Source: Emticicia sp. (lineage in GTDB: Bacteria > Bacteroidota > Bacteroidia > Cytophagales > Spirosomataceae). From it: 43,249 bases of DNA. Made by a program: the position numbers and the translations under genes. The stretch lies in contig JAFEIL010000432.1 in the NCBI GenBank assembly GCA_017495105.1, positions 1-43,249 on the forward strand, given 5' to 3'. Below, one piece after another: positions 34,177 through 43,103 of this stretch. The notes beneath the pieces were generated by a model. That model saw only the letters and a program-made list of their open reading frames with translations, had not been told where the DNA came from and ran no database searches. Each line of letters starts with the position of its first letter. Positions within the stretch are counted from its first letter, which is position 1.

Positions 34177-35976
34177 TTACCAACCTGGGTTTTGTATGAG
34201 GTTGCCTTTTAGCACTTCATTCTGAGGAAAAGGATGTAAATACATATTTTTATTGAATGTTCTGGTTTCAAATACGTATGGTTTCCAAGCATATTTATAA
34301 TTTGCCGTTGAAGTTCCAGACCTAGTGATTTGCAAACCTTCAAAATTACCCTTCATTACACCCTCTTCTTCAGCTACTAACCAACGTTTTACATCCCAAA
34401 AACGATGGTCATCATTGACCATTTCGATGGCAATTTCGTTTCTTACTCGTTGTCTAAATTGTTCTTTGGTAAGTCCTTTTGGAAGATTCGGCATTCCCGA
34501 GCGTATTCTGATAGCATTTACTGCATCATACGCTTCTTGCACTGGGCCAGATGCTTCATTTAATGCTTCTGCATAATTGAGATATAGTTCGTTTACACGA
34601 AATATTATATCATTCATGACAAAATTTCCCGAAGTGGCATTTCTTGGAATATATTTTCTTAACCAAACGCCTCCTTTGCAATTTACATAATCTTTACCAC
34701 CATTATAAATTTGAGCTATTGGGTCACGAGCAGTGTAATATGAGTTAGTATAAGCCATTGTTTGCTTAAAGCGAGGGTCTAATTCGGCATATTTTGCTAT
34801 CAAATCAGCACCACCATTGGCATCCCATGTTTGAGGTGAACCGTCTAATTTTTCATATTTTTTATAGAAATTAAATGGAACACTTATTCCACTCCAAAAT
34901 GAACCAAAACAAGCAGCGTTCCAAAATGTTAAAGGGGCATTTCCAATGTTTGTAATTCCGCCAGCAGATGCAGCTCCACCTTGGTACATCATTATTGCTT
35001 CTTTATTGTTTGTTGTTTCCCAAGAAACTCGATAATTGCCTAAAGGCCCGACTGTTCCATTGTCTAATTCTTTAGGGTTTCTATTCGCTGGGTCATCAAT
35101 TAAGCCATATCCGTTTGCCAACGCAAAATCTAAAGCTGCTTTTGATGCATCTGCAGCTAATTTCCAACGATTATTATCAAAATTGCCATAACATATTAAT
35201 TTATTATCAGTAGAATTTGCCATGCTTAATATTGGCGTAGCAGTATTATATTGTGGGCTAGCCGCATACAATAATACTTCTGATTTTAGAGCCAAAGCTG
35301 CCACCGAGGTTGCTCTACCGGTTTGAGAAGCAGAATGGGCTACGGGTAAATTAGGAATAGCCTCATCAATATCCTTTAAGATAAATTTTACACAATCTTC
35401 AAATGAACTTCGTGGAACGTCCGCTTTTACACTTGCCTCAAATACTTTATCTACAATCGGAACACCGCCGTAGCGTTTAAGCATTTCCATATAGTTTAAT
35501 GCCCTTAAAAACTTAACTTCTGCCACTACTTGTTTTTTATAAGCGTCGTCGGCATCTGGCACTTCATTGGCACGTTTAATAACCAAATTTATTTGTCGTA
35601 TGGCAATCCAACGAATATGATACCTAAAATCTTCCACGTTTACAATATTGGCAGGAAGTACAGTGCCTTCATTCCATCTATTATTATTCACAAAAGCAGC
35701 TTCAGAAGCATCACCTTCATCGCTGATACTTGAACTTGGATGAATACAATCTGTGCCATTTACTTGAGAAAAAGGCAAATCACCTTGGTTTCTATATCGA
35801 AAATTTGAGTGCACACTGTATCGATAAACAGTAGCCATAAAAGTTTCTAAACTAGCTCTGTTCAGAAAAACATTGTTTTCTGTTAAATCTACACCAGGGG
35901 CTTTGTCTAAAAAGTCTTTGTTGCATGATGAAGAAATTAAGCAACAAATAATAAAGTATAAAAATATTTTTTTCAT
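34177..35976 (-). CDS. SusD/RagB-family lipoprotein (first pair)
   Basis: The 599-residue protein has a lipobox ending SSSC (C18). SusD landmarks are NRASLETFMATVYRYS, 'VAEVKFLRALNYMEMLKRYG', ALALKSEVLLYAASPQYN, IIFRVNELYLNYAEALNEAS, 'RVRNEIAIEMVNDDHRFWDV' and LHPFPQNEVLKGNL near the end. It starts 11 bases after the STN-containing SusC, the usual tight SusCD spacing. It is similar in style to the second SusD of this operon, which suggests an old duplication of the pair, although the SusC partners differ in domain content. The ligand is unknown. Confidence 0.92.
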   Translation of the reverse strand: MKKIFLYFIICCLISSSCNKDFLDKAPGVDLTENNVFLNRASLETFMATVYRYSVHSNFRYRNQGDLPFSQVNGTDCIHPSSSISDEGDASEAAFVNNNRWNEGTVLPANIVNVEDFRYHIRWIAIRQINLVIKRANEVPDADDAYKKQVVAEVKFLRALNYMEMLKRYGGVPIVDKVFEASVKADVPRSSFEDCVKFILKDIDEAIPNLPVAHSASQTGRATSVAALALKSEVLLYAASPQYNTATPILSMANSTDNKLICYGNFDNNRWKLAADASKAALDFALANGYGLIDDPANRNPKELDNGTVGPLGNYRVSWETTNNKEAIMMYQGGAASAGGITNIGNAPLTFWNAACFGSFWSGISVPFNFYKKYEKLDGSPQTWDANGGADLIAKYAELDPRFKQTMAYTNSYYTARDPIAQIYNGGKDYVNCKGGVWLRKYIPRNATSGNFVMNDIIFRVNELYLNYAEALNEASGPVQEAYDAVNAIRIRSGMPNLPKGLTKEQFRQRVRNEIAIEMVNDDHRFWDVKRWLVAEEEGVMKGNFEGLQITRSGTSTANYKYAWKPYVFETRTFNKNMYLHPFPQNEVLKGNLIQNPGW

Positions 35977-35987
35977 AATCGAATTTC

Positions 35988-38900
35988 TTAAAAATTAAGG
36001 TTAAGACCAGTATTGATTGTCCGCACAAGAGGATAGGGTTCGGTATTTGTATCTCCAGTTGACGTATTTTCTGGGTCAATGCCCGGATACATATTTTTCC
36101 AAGTAAATAAGTTGTTGGCGTTTATGTATATTCGACACGAACTTATCCCTAGTTTATTGAGAACACCTGCCTTAATCTTGTATCCAACTTCAGCATTTTT
36201 TAGACGAACATAACTTGCATCGGCTAGCCAAAATGCAGAACCTGCACCATTTGGATTACTATTTACTGAAAAACGTGGAAAATTAATTGGTAAACCTGCT
36301 GCATACCTTTCTGGAGTCCAACTTTCGTTCATATAACTCGCTGAACCTTCGGGCGGTGCTTGTCCATAGCCCGTACCTCTTTGAAATCTTGTGTAATAAT
36401 GCGAAATATTTCCTACACCTTGGAATAAAACCGACACATCAAAACCTTTGTAGTTTAGTCCCAAAGTTGCTCCGAATGTTTTTTCAGGAACATTTGAATA
36501 ACCGATTGGCACTTGATCAAAATCATCAATTTTACCATCACCATTATAATCTTTGTAGATTAAATCACCCGGTTGAATTTTATTATTTGAATAAGTATAA
36601 ACCGGACGACTAGCACTATTTACTTCGTCCCAAGTATTATAAATACCTTCGACAAGCAAACCAAAGTTTTGTCCAAGTCGCTGTCCTGTACGGTTTTGGT
36701 ATTCATATTTATTAGGAACTTCATCTCTGAATAAAACTTTGTTACGAGCAAAGCTATAATTGGCCGATATTCTATAGCCAAAATTGCCTATTTTATCAAT
36801 AAAAGTAATCTCTCCTTCATAACCTTTATTTTCCATTTTACCAAGATTCGACGCTGGTTGCGAAAGTCCAACAATTGAAGCAATAGTTTGTGGAGTTGCC
36901 AAAATATCACTTCGTTTTTCGCTAAATACATCGGCTGATAACTTTATTTTATCTTTCCAAAGTCCCATTTCTAAGCCAATGTTTTGTTTGATAGCTCGTT
37001 CCCAAGTTACATCTGGGTTTCCTGTTGCACCTTCTCTAATTCCTGTAAAACCACTATAAGTTGTGCCAACATTACCAAAATAGTAAGCATTTCCAAACGT
37101 TGAATAACTGGTTGGACGATACAAGAATCGAGTACCTCCAATATTGTCATTCCCAACTTCACCGTAAGAACCACGTACTTTCAAAAAATTAACAAATCCA
37201 TTTTTAGGAAAAAACTTTTCTTGCGATGCTACCCAACCCAATGAATAGGCAGGAAAAAAGCCAAATCTTTTACCTGGAGCAAAGTTTTCAGTACCGTTAT
37301 ATCCTACATTTACTTCCGCTAAATAACGTCCGTCATAATCATACGTAGCACGACCCACGAAACTCTGATATCCTTTGGGCACTAAAAAAGCCAAAGCTGG
37401 GTCAAAAGTTTTTTGTTGGTTATAAAGCAATAAACCTGTCAAATTATTTTTTCCGAAACTTCTTTTGTAGTCAAAGCCAAATTCAGCCGTAATTCTACGA
37501 TTGTACGTGCCATTTTGACTAAATCCAAATTGAGCTTCAGTAGTTGATGGCACATAGTTGATTGTTCCATCGGGAAGTCTAACTGCTAAATAGGTGATTA
37601 AGGTTTTAGTATTGACTACACTTTGGTCGTTATAAGTTTGGATAGCAATATTTCCGTGGGCTGATAAACCCGTTGTAATTGAGCCAAGGTCGTAGTCAAA
37701 TCTTAAGTTTCCGTTAAGATAATTGCGGTAAGAGCGTTTCAGTCCTCCAGCAGCATTTGGATAAAGCAAACTCGCATAAGGGTTATTTTGTGAACCAGTA
37801 AAAATGTTGACAACTTTCCCATCAACTACCCCCGGTGTACTTAAAGGGCTTGCACGAAAAACATCTCCTACTACACGCTCTGTATTTGTACCATTATTCC
37901 CACTTCTTATTTCTGTTTGAGAAGAAAGGTCGAGTGTCATTTTTAGGCGTTTTGTTAGTTCAAAATTAAAGTTTGAACGAATATTATACCTTCTAAAAAT
38001 AGATTGTGGCGAAAAACCATCAACGATATCTTTGGTGTCTTTAAACAAACCTTCTTGGTTGAAAAAACCCGCCGAAACGAAATAACGCACTTTATTTTGT
38101 CCTCCACTGATATTAACATTGTGTTGAGATTGCGTCGATGTTTTCTTGAACATTACATCCGCCCAGTCCATGTTTGGGTAGAAAACTGGGTCTTTACCGT
38201 TGGCATATAATTCTATTTGTTCGGGCGTATATCTTGGTACAAATAAAGCACCTGTTACATAAGCATCTGCTTTCAAAGCGTCATTGAAGTGTGTAGCATA
38301 ATCAGCACTATTCATCATCTTACGCATATCAGTAAAAGAGTTGAAGCCTTGATTGAAAGTGTAACTAACCTTCGGAGGGCCAGCTTTACCTCTTTTAGTT
38401 GTGATAATCAAAACACCATTTGCTCCTCTAATACCGTAAACGGCCGTTGAAGAAGCATCTTTTAAAATCGTGACAGTTTCAATTTCGTTCGGGTCGATAT
38501 TATTATAATTATCTACTTGCACGCCATCTACTAATACCAAAGGGTCGGTGTTTCCTGAAAATGTTCCAACACCACGAATACGAATCTTTGAGCCATCATT
38601 CCCTGGTTCTCCGCCAGATTGTGTGGCAAATAAACCTGGCAATCGGCCAACCAATGAATTACTGATATTTGCCACGGGAGATTGCACCAATTCTTTTGTT
38701 CCCATTGACGAAATTGCACCCGTAGCATTTATCTTTTTCTGTGTACCAAACCCAACAACAACCACTTCATTCAAAGTTTTGCTGTCAGTTTTCAAAATCA
38801 CATTAAGTAAAACTTGATTCCCCACGGTCACTTCTTGAGCTTCGTAACCAACATAGCTAAAAACCAAAATAGCATTTTTGCTAGGAATATTTATTGAAAA

Positions 38901-39473
38901 AACGCCCGTTGGGTCAGTAGTAATTCCCTTTTGCGTGCCTTTGATAGTTACGTTTACACCTGGAAGTCCTTCGCCAGTTTCTGAATCCGTTACTTTTCCT
39001 TTTATTTCAAAAGCAGCCAATATTGTAGTTGACGGAGACGAATCAAAAGGTTTTTTTTCCAATAAACCAATAGAATTACTGTTGTTGGCATTAGTAACTT
39101 CTTCAATTTGATTACCTGAAGTTTTTGAGGTTTTAATTGGAAGAATTGTATAACTACCGCTACCTTTCAATTTCTTAAAAGTTAGGTTCATTGGAGGCAA
39201 AATACGTTTTAAAATACTTTCTAATTTGTCATTTTCATTGATCGACATCGACAAGGTTTTGCCTTCGATTAACTCTCTTTGATAGACAAAGTTGACCTTG
39301 TGTATTATTTCTAACCTATTTAGTAAGAAAATAACACTATTGGCATGCTCTTGTGGGGGCTGTGCTGTAGGATTTTGTCGATTGGATGCAAACGCAAATT
39401 GGGCGTAAGATTCTTCAACTCCAAAAAAACACAACAGAAGTAATGTTAAATAAAGAAGGAGAGTTTTTTTCAT
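35988..39473 (-). CDS. SusC/RagA TonB-linked outer membrane protein with STN domain (region A)
   Basis: This 1161-residue protein has a signal peptide (1-24), an STN-like domain (44-114), a carboxypeptidase-regulatory-like domain (156-230), the TonB-box-like EVVVVGFG (236-243), a plug (IRGVGTFSGNTDPLVLVDG, AVYGIRGANGVLIITTK) and a barrel ending TGLNLNF. It is the signalling transporter of the region A sigma/FecR pair: substrate passage should release the sigma factor through STN-FecR contact. A 113-base gap after FecR contains a TTTCCCGTTTTT string also found upstream of FecR. It forms a pair with the SusD gene 11 bases downstream. Confidence 0.93.
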   Translation of the reverse strand: MKKTLLLYLTLLLLCFFGVEESYAQFAFASNRQNPTAQPPQEHANSVIFLLNRLEIIHKVNFVYQRELIEGKTLSMSINENDKLESILKRILPPMNLTFKKLKGSGSYTILPIKTSKTSGNQIEEVTNANNSNSIGLLEKKPFDSSPSTTILAAFEIKGKVTDSETGEGLPGVNVTIKGTQKGITTDPTGVFSINIPSKNAILVFSYVGYEAQEVTVGNQVLLNVILKTDSKTLNEVVVVGFGTQKKINATGAISSMGTKELVQSPVANISNSLVGRLPGLFATQSGGEPGNDGSKIRIRGVGTFSGNTDPLVLVDGVQVDNYNNIDPNEIETVTILKDASSTAVYGIRGANGVLIITTKRGKAGPPKVSYTFNQGFNSFTDMRKMMNSADYATHFNDALKADAYVTGALFVPRYTPEQIELYANGKDPVFYPNMDWADVMFKKTSTQSQHNVNISGGQNKVRYFVSAGFFNQEGLFKDTKDIVDGFSPQSIFRRYNIRSNFNFELTKRLKMTLDLSSQTEIRSGNNGTNTERVVGDVFRASPLSTPGVVDGKVVNIFTGSQNNPYASLLYPNAAGGLKRSYRNYLNGNLRFDYDLGSITTGLSAHGNIAIQTYNDQSVVNTKTLITYLAVRLPDGTINYVPSTTEAQFGFSQNGTYNRRITAEFGFDYKRSFGKNNLTGLLLYNQQKTFDPALAFLVPKGYQSFVGRATYDYDGRYLAEVNVGYNGTENFAPGKRFGFFPAYSLGWVASQEKFFPKNGFVNFLKVRGSYGEVGNDNIGGTRFLYRPTSYSTFGNAYYFGNVGTTYSGFTGIREGATGNPDVTWERAIKQNIGLEMGLWKDKIKLSADVFSEKRSDILATPQTIASIVGLSQPASNLGKMENKGYEGEITFIDKIGNFGYRISANYSFARNKVLFRDEVPNKYEYQNRTGQRLGQNFGLLVEGIYNTWDEVNSASRPVYTYSNNKIQPGDLIYKDYNGDGKIDDFDQVPIGYSNVPEKTFGATLGLNYKGFDVSVLFQGVGNISHYYTRFQRGTGYGQAPPEGSASYMNESWTPERYAAGLPINFPRFSVNSNPNGAGSAFWLADASYVRLKNAEVGYKIKAGVLNKLGISSCRIYINANNLFTWKNMYPGIDPENTSTGDTNTEPYPLVRTINTGLNLNF

Positions 39474-39536
39474 AGTGAAAACGGAAATTAAAAGATTTAT
39501 TACTCATTCAACTGTCAAACAGAGAGCAATCTTACA

Positions 39537-39548
39537 TTTCCCGTTTTT
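39537..39548 (-). promoter_or_regulatory. Recurring TTTCCCGTTTTT motif, copy upstream of SusC
   Basis: This 12-base string lies in the FecR-SusC gap, about 64 bases before the SusC start, and matches 40603-40614 exactly. On the minus strand it reads AAAAACGGGAAA. The function is unknown; it could be a regulator site or part of a sigma-specific promoter. Confidence 0.25.
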
Positions 39549-39586
39549 CTATCACTTTTTTCTGAAAATTTTTAATTTTTCTCTTA

Positions 39587-40573
39587 TCACTTAAAAACGT
39601 ACCCTTTTTCAGTTTTTTCAACCTCAACGTCTAAGATTATAGAGAGGTTTTCAATAAAATCATCGGTAGATTTCAAACTTAATTTTCCTGTTAATTTTTT
39701 GCTTAAAAGCCGTGGGTTCTCAAATTGTATGACGATTCCATAAGTATCTTCCATCATTTCTACAATTTCTGAAATAGTTCTATCATCCAATACAACAACA
39801 GATTCTCTCCAAACATCATATTGGTCGGGTTGAACCATTTTTAACTGAATAGGTTGAATTTTTTCTGAAACCGTAGCCATATCGCCAGGTTTCATTAATA
39901 TTGGTTGGGCATTTGATGTATGAAGTTTTACTTTTCCTTCGTGCAAAATAACTTTCGTTTGTTTCCGACGGGTACTAACATTAAATTCTGTGCCTAATAC
40001 TTCTACTTGTGCTTCTCGCGTGTGAACGATAAATTTTACACCATTGAGTTTTGCAATATCAAAATAGGCTTCACCATCTAACCACACTTCTCGCATTGCC
40101 TCATTTTTCATATTAGGTGCTAATTTAAGTGTTGAATTGGCATTGAGTGTTACAATCGAGCCATCGGGTAAACTAATTTTCTGAACTTCACCGTAAGCTG
40201 TTTGATAAGATGTAGGTTTTTGATTCCATAAAAATATTCCAAACGAAAATACCATTAATACTACCGCTGCGGTTGCCCAATACGCAGGGCGACTCCACCA
40301 ATTTACAACAACAATTGGTGAATCAATATCTTCTAAAATCCTTTTTTTTAGATTAGTAAGGTCGTTTATAGTTGGTTCAAACTCTTGAAAGTGAAAAGTT
40401 TTTATATATTCGGTGGCAATATTGATTTCTTTAGATTTATTGGGGTGTAATGCAATAAATGAATTCCAGAACTGATTAGATTCCTCGGTTGGAGAAATTA
40501 CCCAATGAATAAAATCAGTATCCTTACAGAATTCTTCCACTTTGAAAGATGCATAGTCCATTTCAGTAATCAT
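39587..40573 (-). CDS. FecR-family anti-sigma factor (region A)
   Basis: The 328-residue protein has a cytoplasmic N-terminal part, one transmembrane helix (about 98-116, YWATAAVVLMVFSFGIFLW), and a FecR domain (VQKISLPDGSIVTLNANSTL, EVWLDGEAYFDIAK, VLGTEFNVSTRR, VILHEGKVKLH). A C-terminal DUF4974-type domain follows (TISEIVEMMEDTYGIVIQFE, KLTGKLSLKSTDDFIENLS). It should bind the ECF sigma factor encoded 46 bases upstream and sense the STN domain of the downstream SusC. An ATG four codons later is an alternative start. Confidence 0.92.
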   Translation of the reverse strand: MITEMDYASFKVEEFCKDTDFIHWVISPTEESNQFWNSFIALHPNKSKEINIATEYIKTFHFQEFEPTINDLTNLKKRILEDIDSPIVVVNWWSRPAYWATAAVVLMVFSFGIFLWNQKPTSYQTAYGEVQKISLPDGSIVTLNANSTLKLAPNMKNEAMREVWLDGEAYFDIAKLNGVKFIVHTREAQVEVLGTEFNVSTRRKQTKVILHEGKVKLHTSNAQPILMKPGDMATVSEKIQPIQLKMVQPDQYDVWRESVVVLDDRTISEIVEMMEDTYGIVIQFENPRLLSKKLTGKLSLKSTDDFIENLSIILDVEVEKTEKGYVFK

Positions 40574-40602
40574 TTTTTTGTTAAACGAGCTTAGCTTATA
40601 TT

Positions 40603-40614
40603 TTTCCCGTTTTT
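40603..40614 (-). promoter_or_regulatory. Recurring TTTCCCGTTTTT motif, copy between sigma and FecR
   Basis: This copy lies in the 46-base sigma-FecR gap, just after the sigma stop. The longer string TATTTTTCCCGTT (40599-40611) is repeated exactly at 10103-10115 upstream of the beta-helix gene. Role unknown. Confidence 0.25.
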
Positions 40615-40619
40615 ATGAT

Positions 40620-41243
40620 TTAATTTTTGAAGAAATATTGTAAAAAGAGTAAAACCAGTAACAAACCTTGTTTTTTGAATGTATCCTTCAAATATCCTTT
40701 TAAGGTTGTTAAGGCCACATTCACTGTATTATAAACACTTTTCATGGTAATATCCATAGCTTCTGCGGCTTCTTGGTAGGTAAACCCTTTCATGTAAACC
40801 AAGTACAAAATTTCCTTTTGTCGTTTAGGTAGCTTATTTAGTTCGGCAATAACCATTTGTTTTTGTCGTTCCAAAGTTTGTTCCTCAATCATTTGACTTT
40901 CGCGGGGTTCAATCATAAACTCGGCATTATCGAATACGTAATCATCCGAATCAAACTTATTGAGTTTAGTAATGCTATCTGTTAACCTCCGTCTTAACGA
41001 ACGATACATGTAAAAGCGAATATTATCGGTGGGCCCCAATTTACTACGATGTGCATGCAAATGAATAAAAAGCTCATGAAGACAATCCTCTACTAATTGT
41101 TTATTTCTAATCAAATTATAGCCATACCGATACAAGTCAGCCGCAAACAACTCATATAGTTGGGAGAAGGCTTCCTTGCTTCCATTGCGAAAATTATCCC
41201 ACAAAGCTGCGTGTTCGGAAGGTGTCAATTTGTCTTTTGTCAT
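40620..41243 (-). CDS. ECF RNA polymerase sigma factor (region A)
   Basis: This 207-residue protein has sigma region 2 around 25-90 (LYRYGYNLIRNKQLVEDCLH, then ELFIHLHAHR) and region 4 at about 134-184 (LPKRQKEILYLVYMKGFTYQ and a helix-turn-helix around EAMDITMKSVYNTV). It is the SusC/FecR-linked ECF type of Bacteroidota. Like the region C sigma factor it ends in a hydrophobic tail (GLLLVLLFLQYFFKN). A good Bacteroidota promoter lies about 70 bases upstream. It is the first gene of the region A operon and should be self-amplifying once released by FecR. Confidence 0.92.
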   Translation of the reverse strand: MTKDKLTPSEHAALWDNFRNGSKEAFSQLYELFAADLYRYGYNLIRNKQLVEDCLHELFIHLHAHRSKLGPTDNIRFYMYRSLRRRLTDSITKLNKFDSDDYVFDNAEFMIEPRESQMIEEQTLERQKQMVIAELNKLPKRQKEILYLVYMKGFTYQEAAEAMDITMKSVYNTVNVALTTLKGYLKDTFKKQGLLLVLLFLQYFFKN

Positions 41244-41845
41244 GCCATTTTAAAAATGGATAGTTGCTAATTATAAGGTATTGATAGATAAAATTGATTA
41301 TGACTATTGATACAAATCTATACTTACAGTTTTATAATTTCAAGAATTAATCCTAATATTTAGTTTTTAAATAATATTATTCTTTCATTCGTTTAAATAC
41401 CGACACCCTATTAAAGAAATTAATCACAATTTGGTTTTAGTTTATATCTTTATTTTGACTCCTATCAGTCAGCCAAATGAGGCTCATTCGGTTAAAAAAT
41501 TGTGTATTAAATGTTTTTTTCGACTCCTCCATATCCTATTTAAAAACTATTGATGTTTCCCAAAACTTTTAAATTGAACAACCACAGATGCCAAAATTCT
41601 ATAATATCTCATTTTTGATGGAATTTTAAAGACTGACATTATTTCGACACTTGTACTTTTTTAACTTTTGAAAGCCCTTTTTATTAATTCACAGAAGACC
41701 AAAACACACCCAATAATAACAGGTTTTTGACAGATTTAAAGTCCCAAAAATTGAGCATTTAAGGTCATATTTCAAATATTCTTAGATATTCAATTCTCAG
41801 AAACTCAAGAACGACAAAAACATCATGTAAATATCTGATTTTCAA
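41244..41845. other. 602-base intergenic region upstream of region A
   Basis: This AT-rich stretch holds the sigma-gene promoter at 41313-41343. Near 41468-41493 the string around AGCCAAATGAGGCT can fold as a small hairpin. I find no coding frame of note, no RNA gene and no insertion-sequence ends. It also receives the 3' end of the serine recombinase transcript. Confidence 0.5.
41313..41343 (-). promoter_or_regulatory. Bacteroidota-type promoter of the region A sigma gene
   Basis: On the minus strand a TTG (41341-41343) is followed by exactly 20 bases and then TAGATTTG (41313-41320), matching the -33 TTG and -7 TAnnTTTG elements of the primary Bacteroidota sigma factor. Transcription would begin near 41306, giving a leader of about 60 bases before the sigma ATG at 41243. 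This indicates basal, housekeeping-driven expression of the sigma/FecR pair. Confidence 0.6.
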
Positions 41846-42529
41846 CTATTTACTGATATTATTTCTTAACATAACTCTTTTAATTTGCTCAGCATGAAAA
41901 CGACAAAAATTACGAGTTTCTATGCAATTTTCATTCAAATGACGACTTAAACCCAAATATGTTACCTTTTCTCCCCTATTTTTCAATTCAAATATTTGTA
42001 GTCGAATATGGAGTAATGCAGTCTTCCATTGATCATTATTTATGGCATTCCCTTTGATAGATTTGATGGCTTGAACCCTCGATAAATCGGTTAAATTTTG
42101 AGGTGAACCGAGTTTAAAACCTTTTTGTTTCTTGGCTTTTAGTGCATCTTTTGTTCTTCGACTTATGATTTCTCGTTCATGCTGAGCAATGGTAGCAAAA
42201 ATTCCAATCGTTAGTGTGTTTGCATCCGGAATGTCGGCACAAACAAAATCAACACCACTATCACGAAGTGTAAAAATAAATGAAACATTTCTACTGAGCC
42301 GGTCGAGCTTAGCAACCAACAAAGTGTGTTTGTTATTTCTTGCAAATTTGATTGCTTCGTCCAATTGTTGACGCTGATTGTTTTTTCCAGATTCGATTTC
42401 CAAAAATTCTTTGATTATCAAATCTCCCTCTTTTAAAAAATTATTCGCTGTTTGCTTTTGAGCATCTAAACCTAAGCCGCTTACTCCTTGCTTTTTTGTA
42501 CTAACTCTATAATAGGCAATGTACTTCAT
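41846..42529 (-). CDS. Small serine recombinase (resolvase/invertase family)
   Basis: The 227-residue protein begins MKYIAYYRVSTKKQG, with the catalytic serine at S10 in YRVS. VAKLDRLSRN (72-81) supplies the conserved Asp/Arg residues, and FATIAQHEREIISRRTKDAL is the usual helix E region. The C-terminal part (TYLGLSRHLNEN...FHAEQIKRVML) looks like the DNA-binding helix-turn-helix. Its size fits the resolvase/invertase group, not the large integrases. It cuts and rejoins DNA at paired sites with a 2-base stagger. No transposase or invertible cassette is seen beside it, so it may be a solitary resolvase or a remnant of a mobile element. A 38-bp palindrome lies 38 bases upstream of its start. 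Confidence 0.9.
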   Translation of the reverse strand: MKYIAYYRVSTKKQGVSGLGLDAQKQTANNFLKEGDLIIKEFLEIESGKNNQRQQLDEAIKFARNNKHTLLVAKLDRLSRNVSFIFTLRDSGVDFVCADIPDANTLTIGIFATIAQHEREIISRRTKDALKAKKQKGFKLGSPQNLTDLSRVQAIKSIKGNAINNDQWKTALLHIRLQIFELKNRGEKVTYLGLSRHLNENCIETRNFCRFHAEQIKRVMLRNNISK

Positions 42530-43103
42530 TCTCTGATTTTTTCATAAAAATAGAAAAAATAACATATTTCACAAAATTTAAACGGTCGTTTATATTTTGT
42601 GAAACTTGAGCATATTGGGCAAAATCTTATCCGTCTTAATCCTTTTAATACTGTCAAGTGGTTTCTGCTGATTGCTAATATTGATTTAAAAGGTCAAACA
42701 TGAATCATCAATTTGTTGGACAAAAAAACTGGGTGAATTTTTCTTCTTCTTCAATAATATGTTTGGCGACTTTATAGAGCCACCATCGGCGGAGTAAATT
42801 GAATCTTCGTAAATTTTGGTGCAACAATTAATCTCATCTTAACTCCAAGTATTTTTATTAAAATAAAATGCAGTTTATTTAGGCTGAAGGCACTAAATAT
42901 CGTTCTTCTAAAATCCTAGTTTTGAAATTTAACAAGTGATTCCCCAAAATTGAAAAAGAATCGGTAACGAACGCCAACCATGACTAAATTTGTTATGCTT
43001 TTCTTATAGGCTTTCTGAAGGGCATCTCGAATAGTGTGAACAGCTAAAATACAAATCCTAAATAATTACAAGTTTTATGCATTATGTCAGGGCTTAAAGA
43101 CTG
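42530..43103. other. 574-base intergenic region beside the serine recombinase
   Basis: It holds the 38-bp palindrome at 42567-42604. The rest has only short minus-strand frames. One (42916-43065) encodes 49 residues with ITNLVMVGVRYRF, which resembles the final strand of an outer-membrane beta-barrel. Another (ending near 42710) gives RRFNLLRRWWLYKV. Neither has a believable start. This may be decayed DNA left by past insertions. Confidence 0.4.
42567..42604. repeat. 38-bp palindrome with central GT, possible recombination site or operator
   Basis: TTTCACAAAATTTAAACG (42567-42584) and CGTTTATATTTTGTGAAA (42587-42604) are reverse complements except for one base, around a central GT at 42585-42586. 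The size and the two-base centre fit a serine-recombinase crossover site bound by a dimer. It could also be an operator, since on the minus strand TTTC-N20-TAAATTTTG inside it is promoter-like. It lies 38 bases upstream of the recombinase ATG. Confidence 0.6.
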
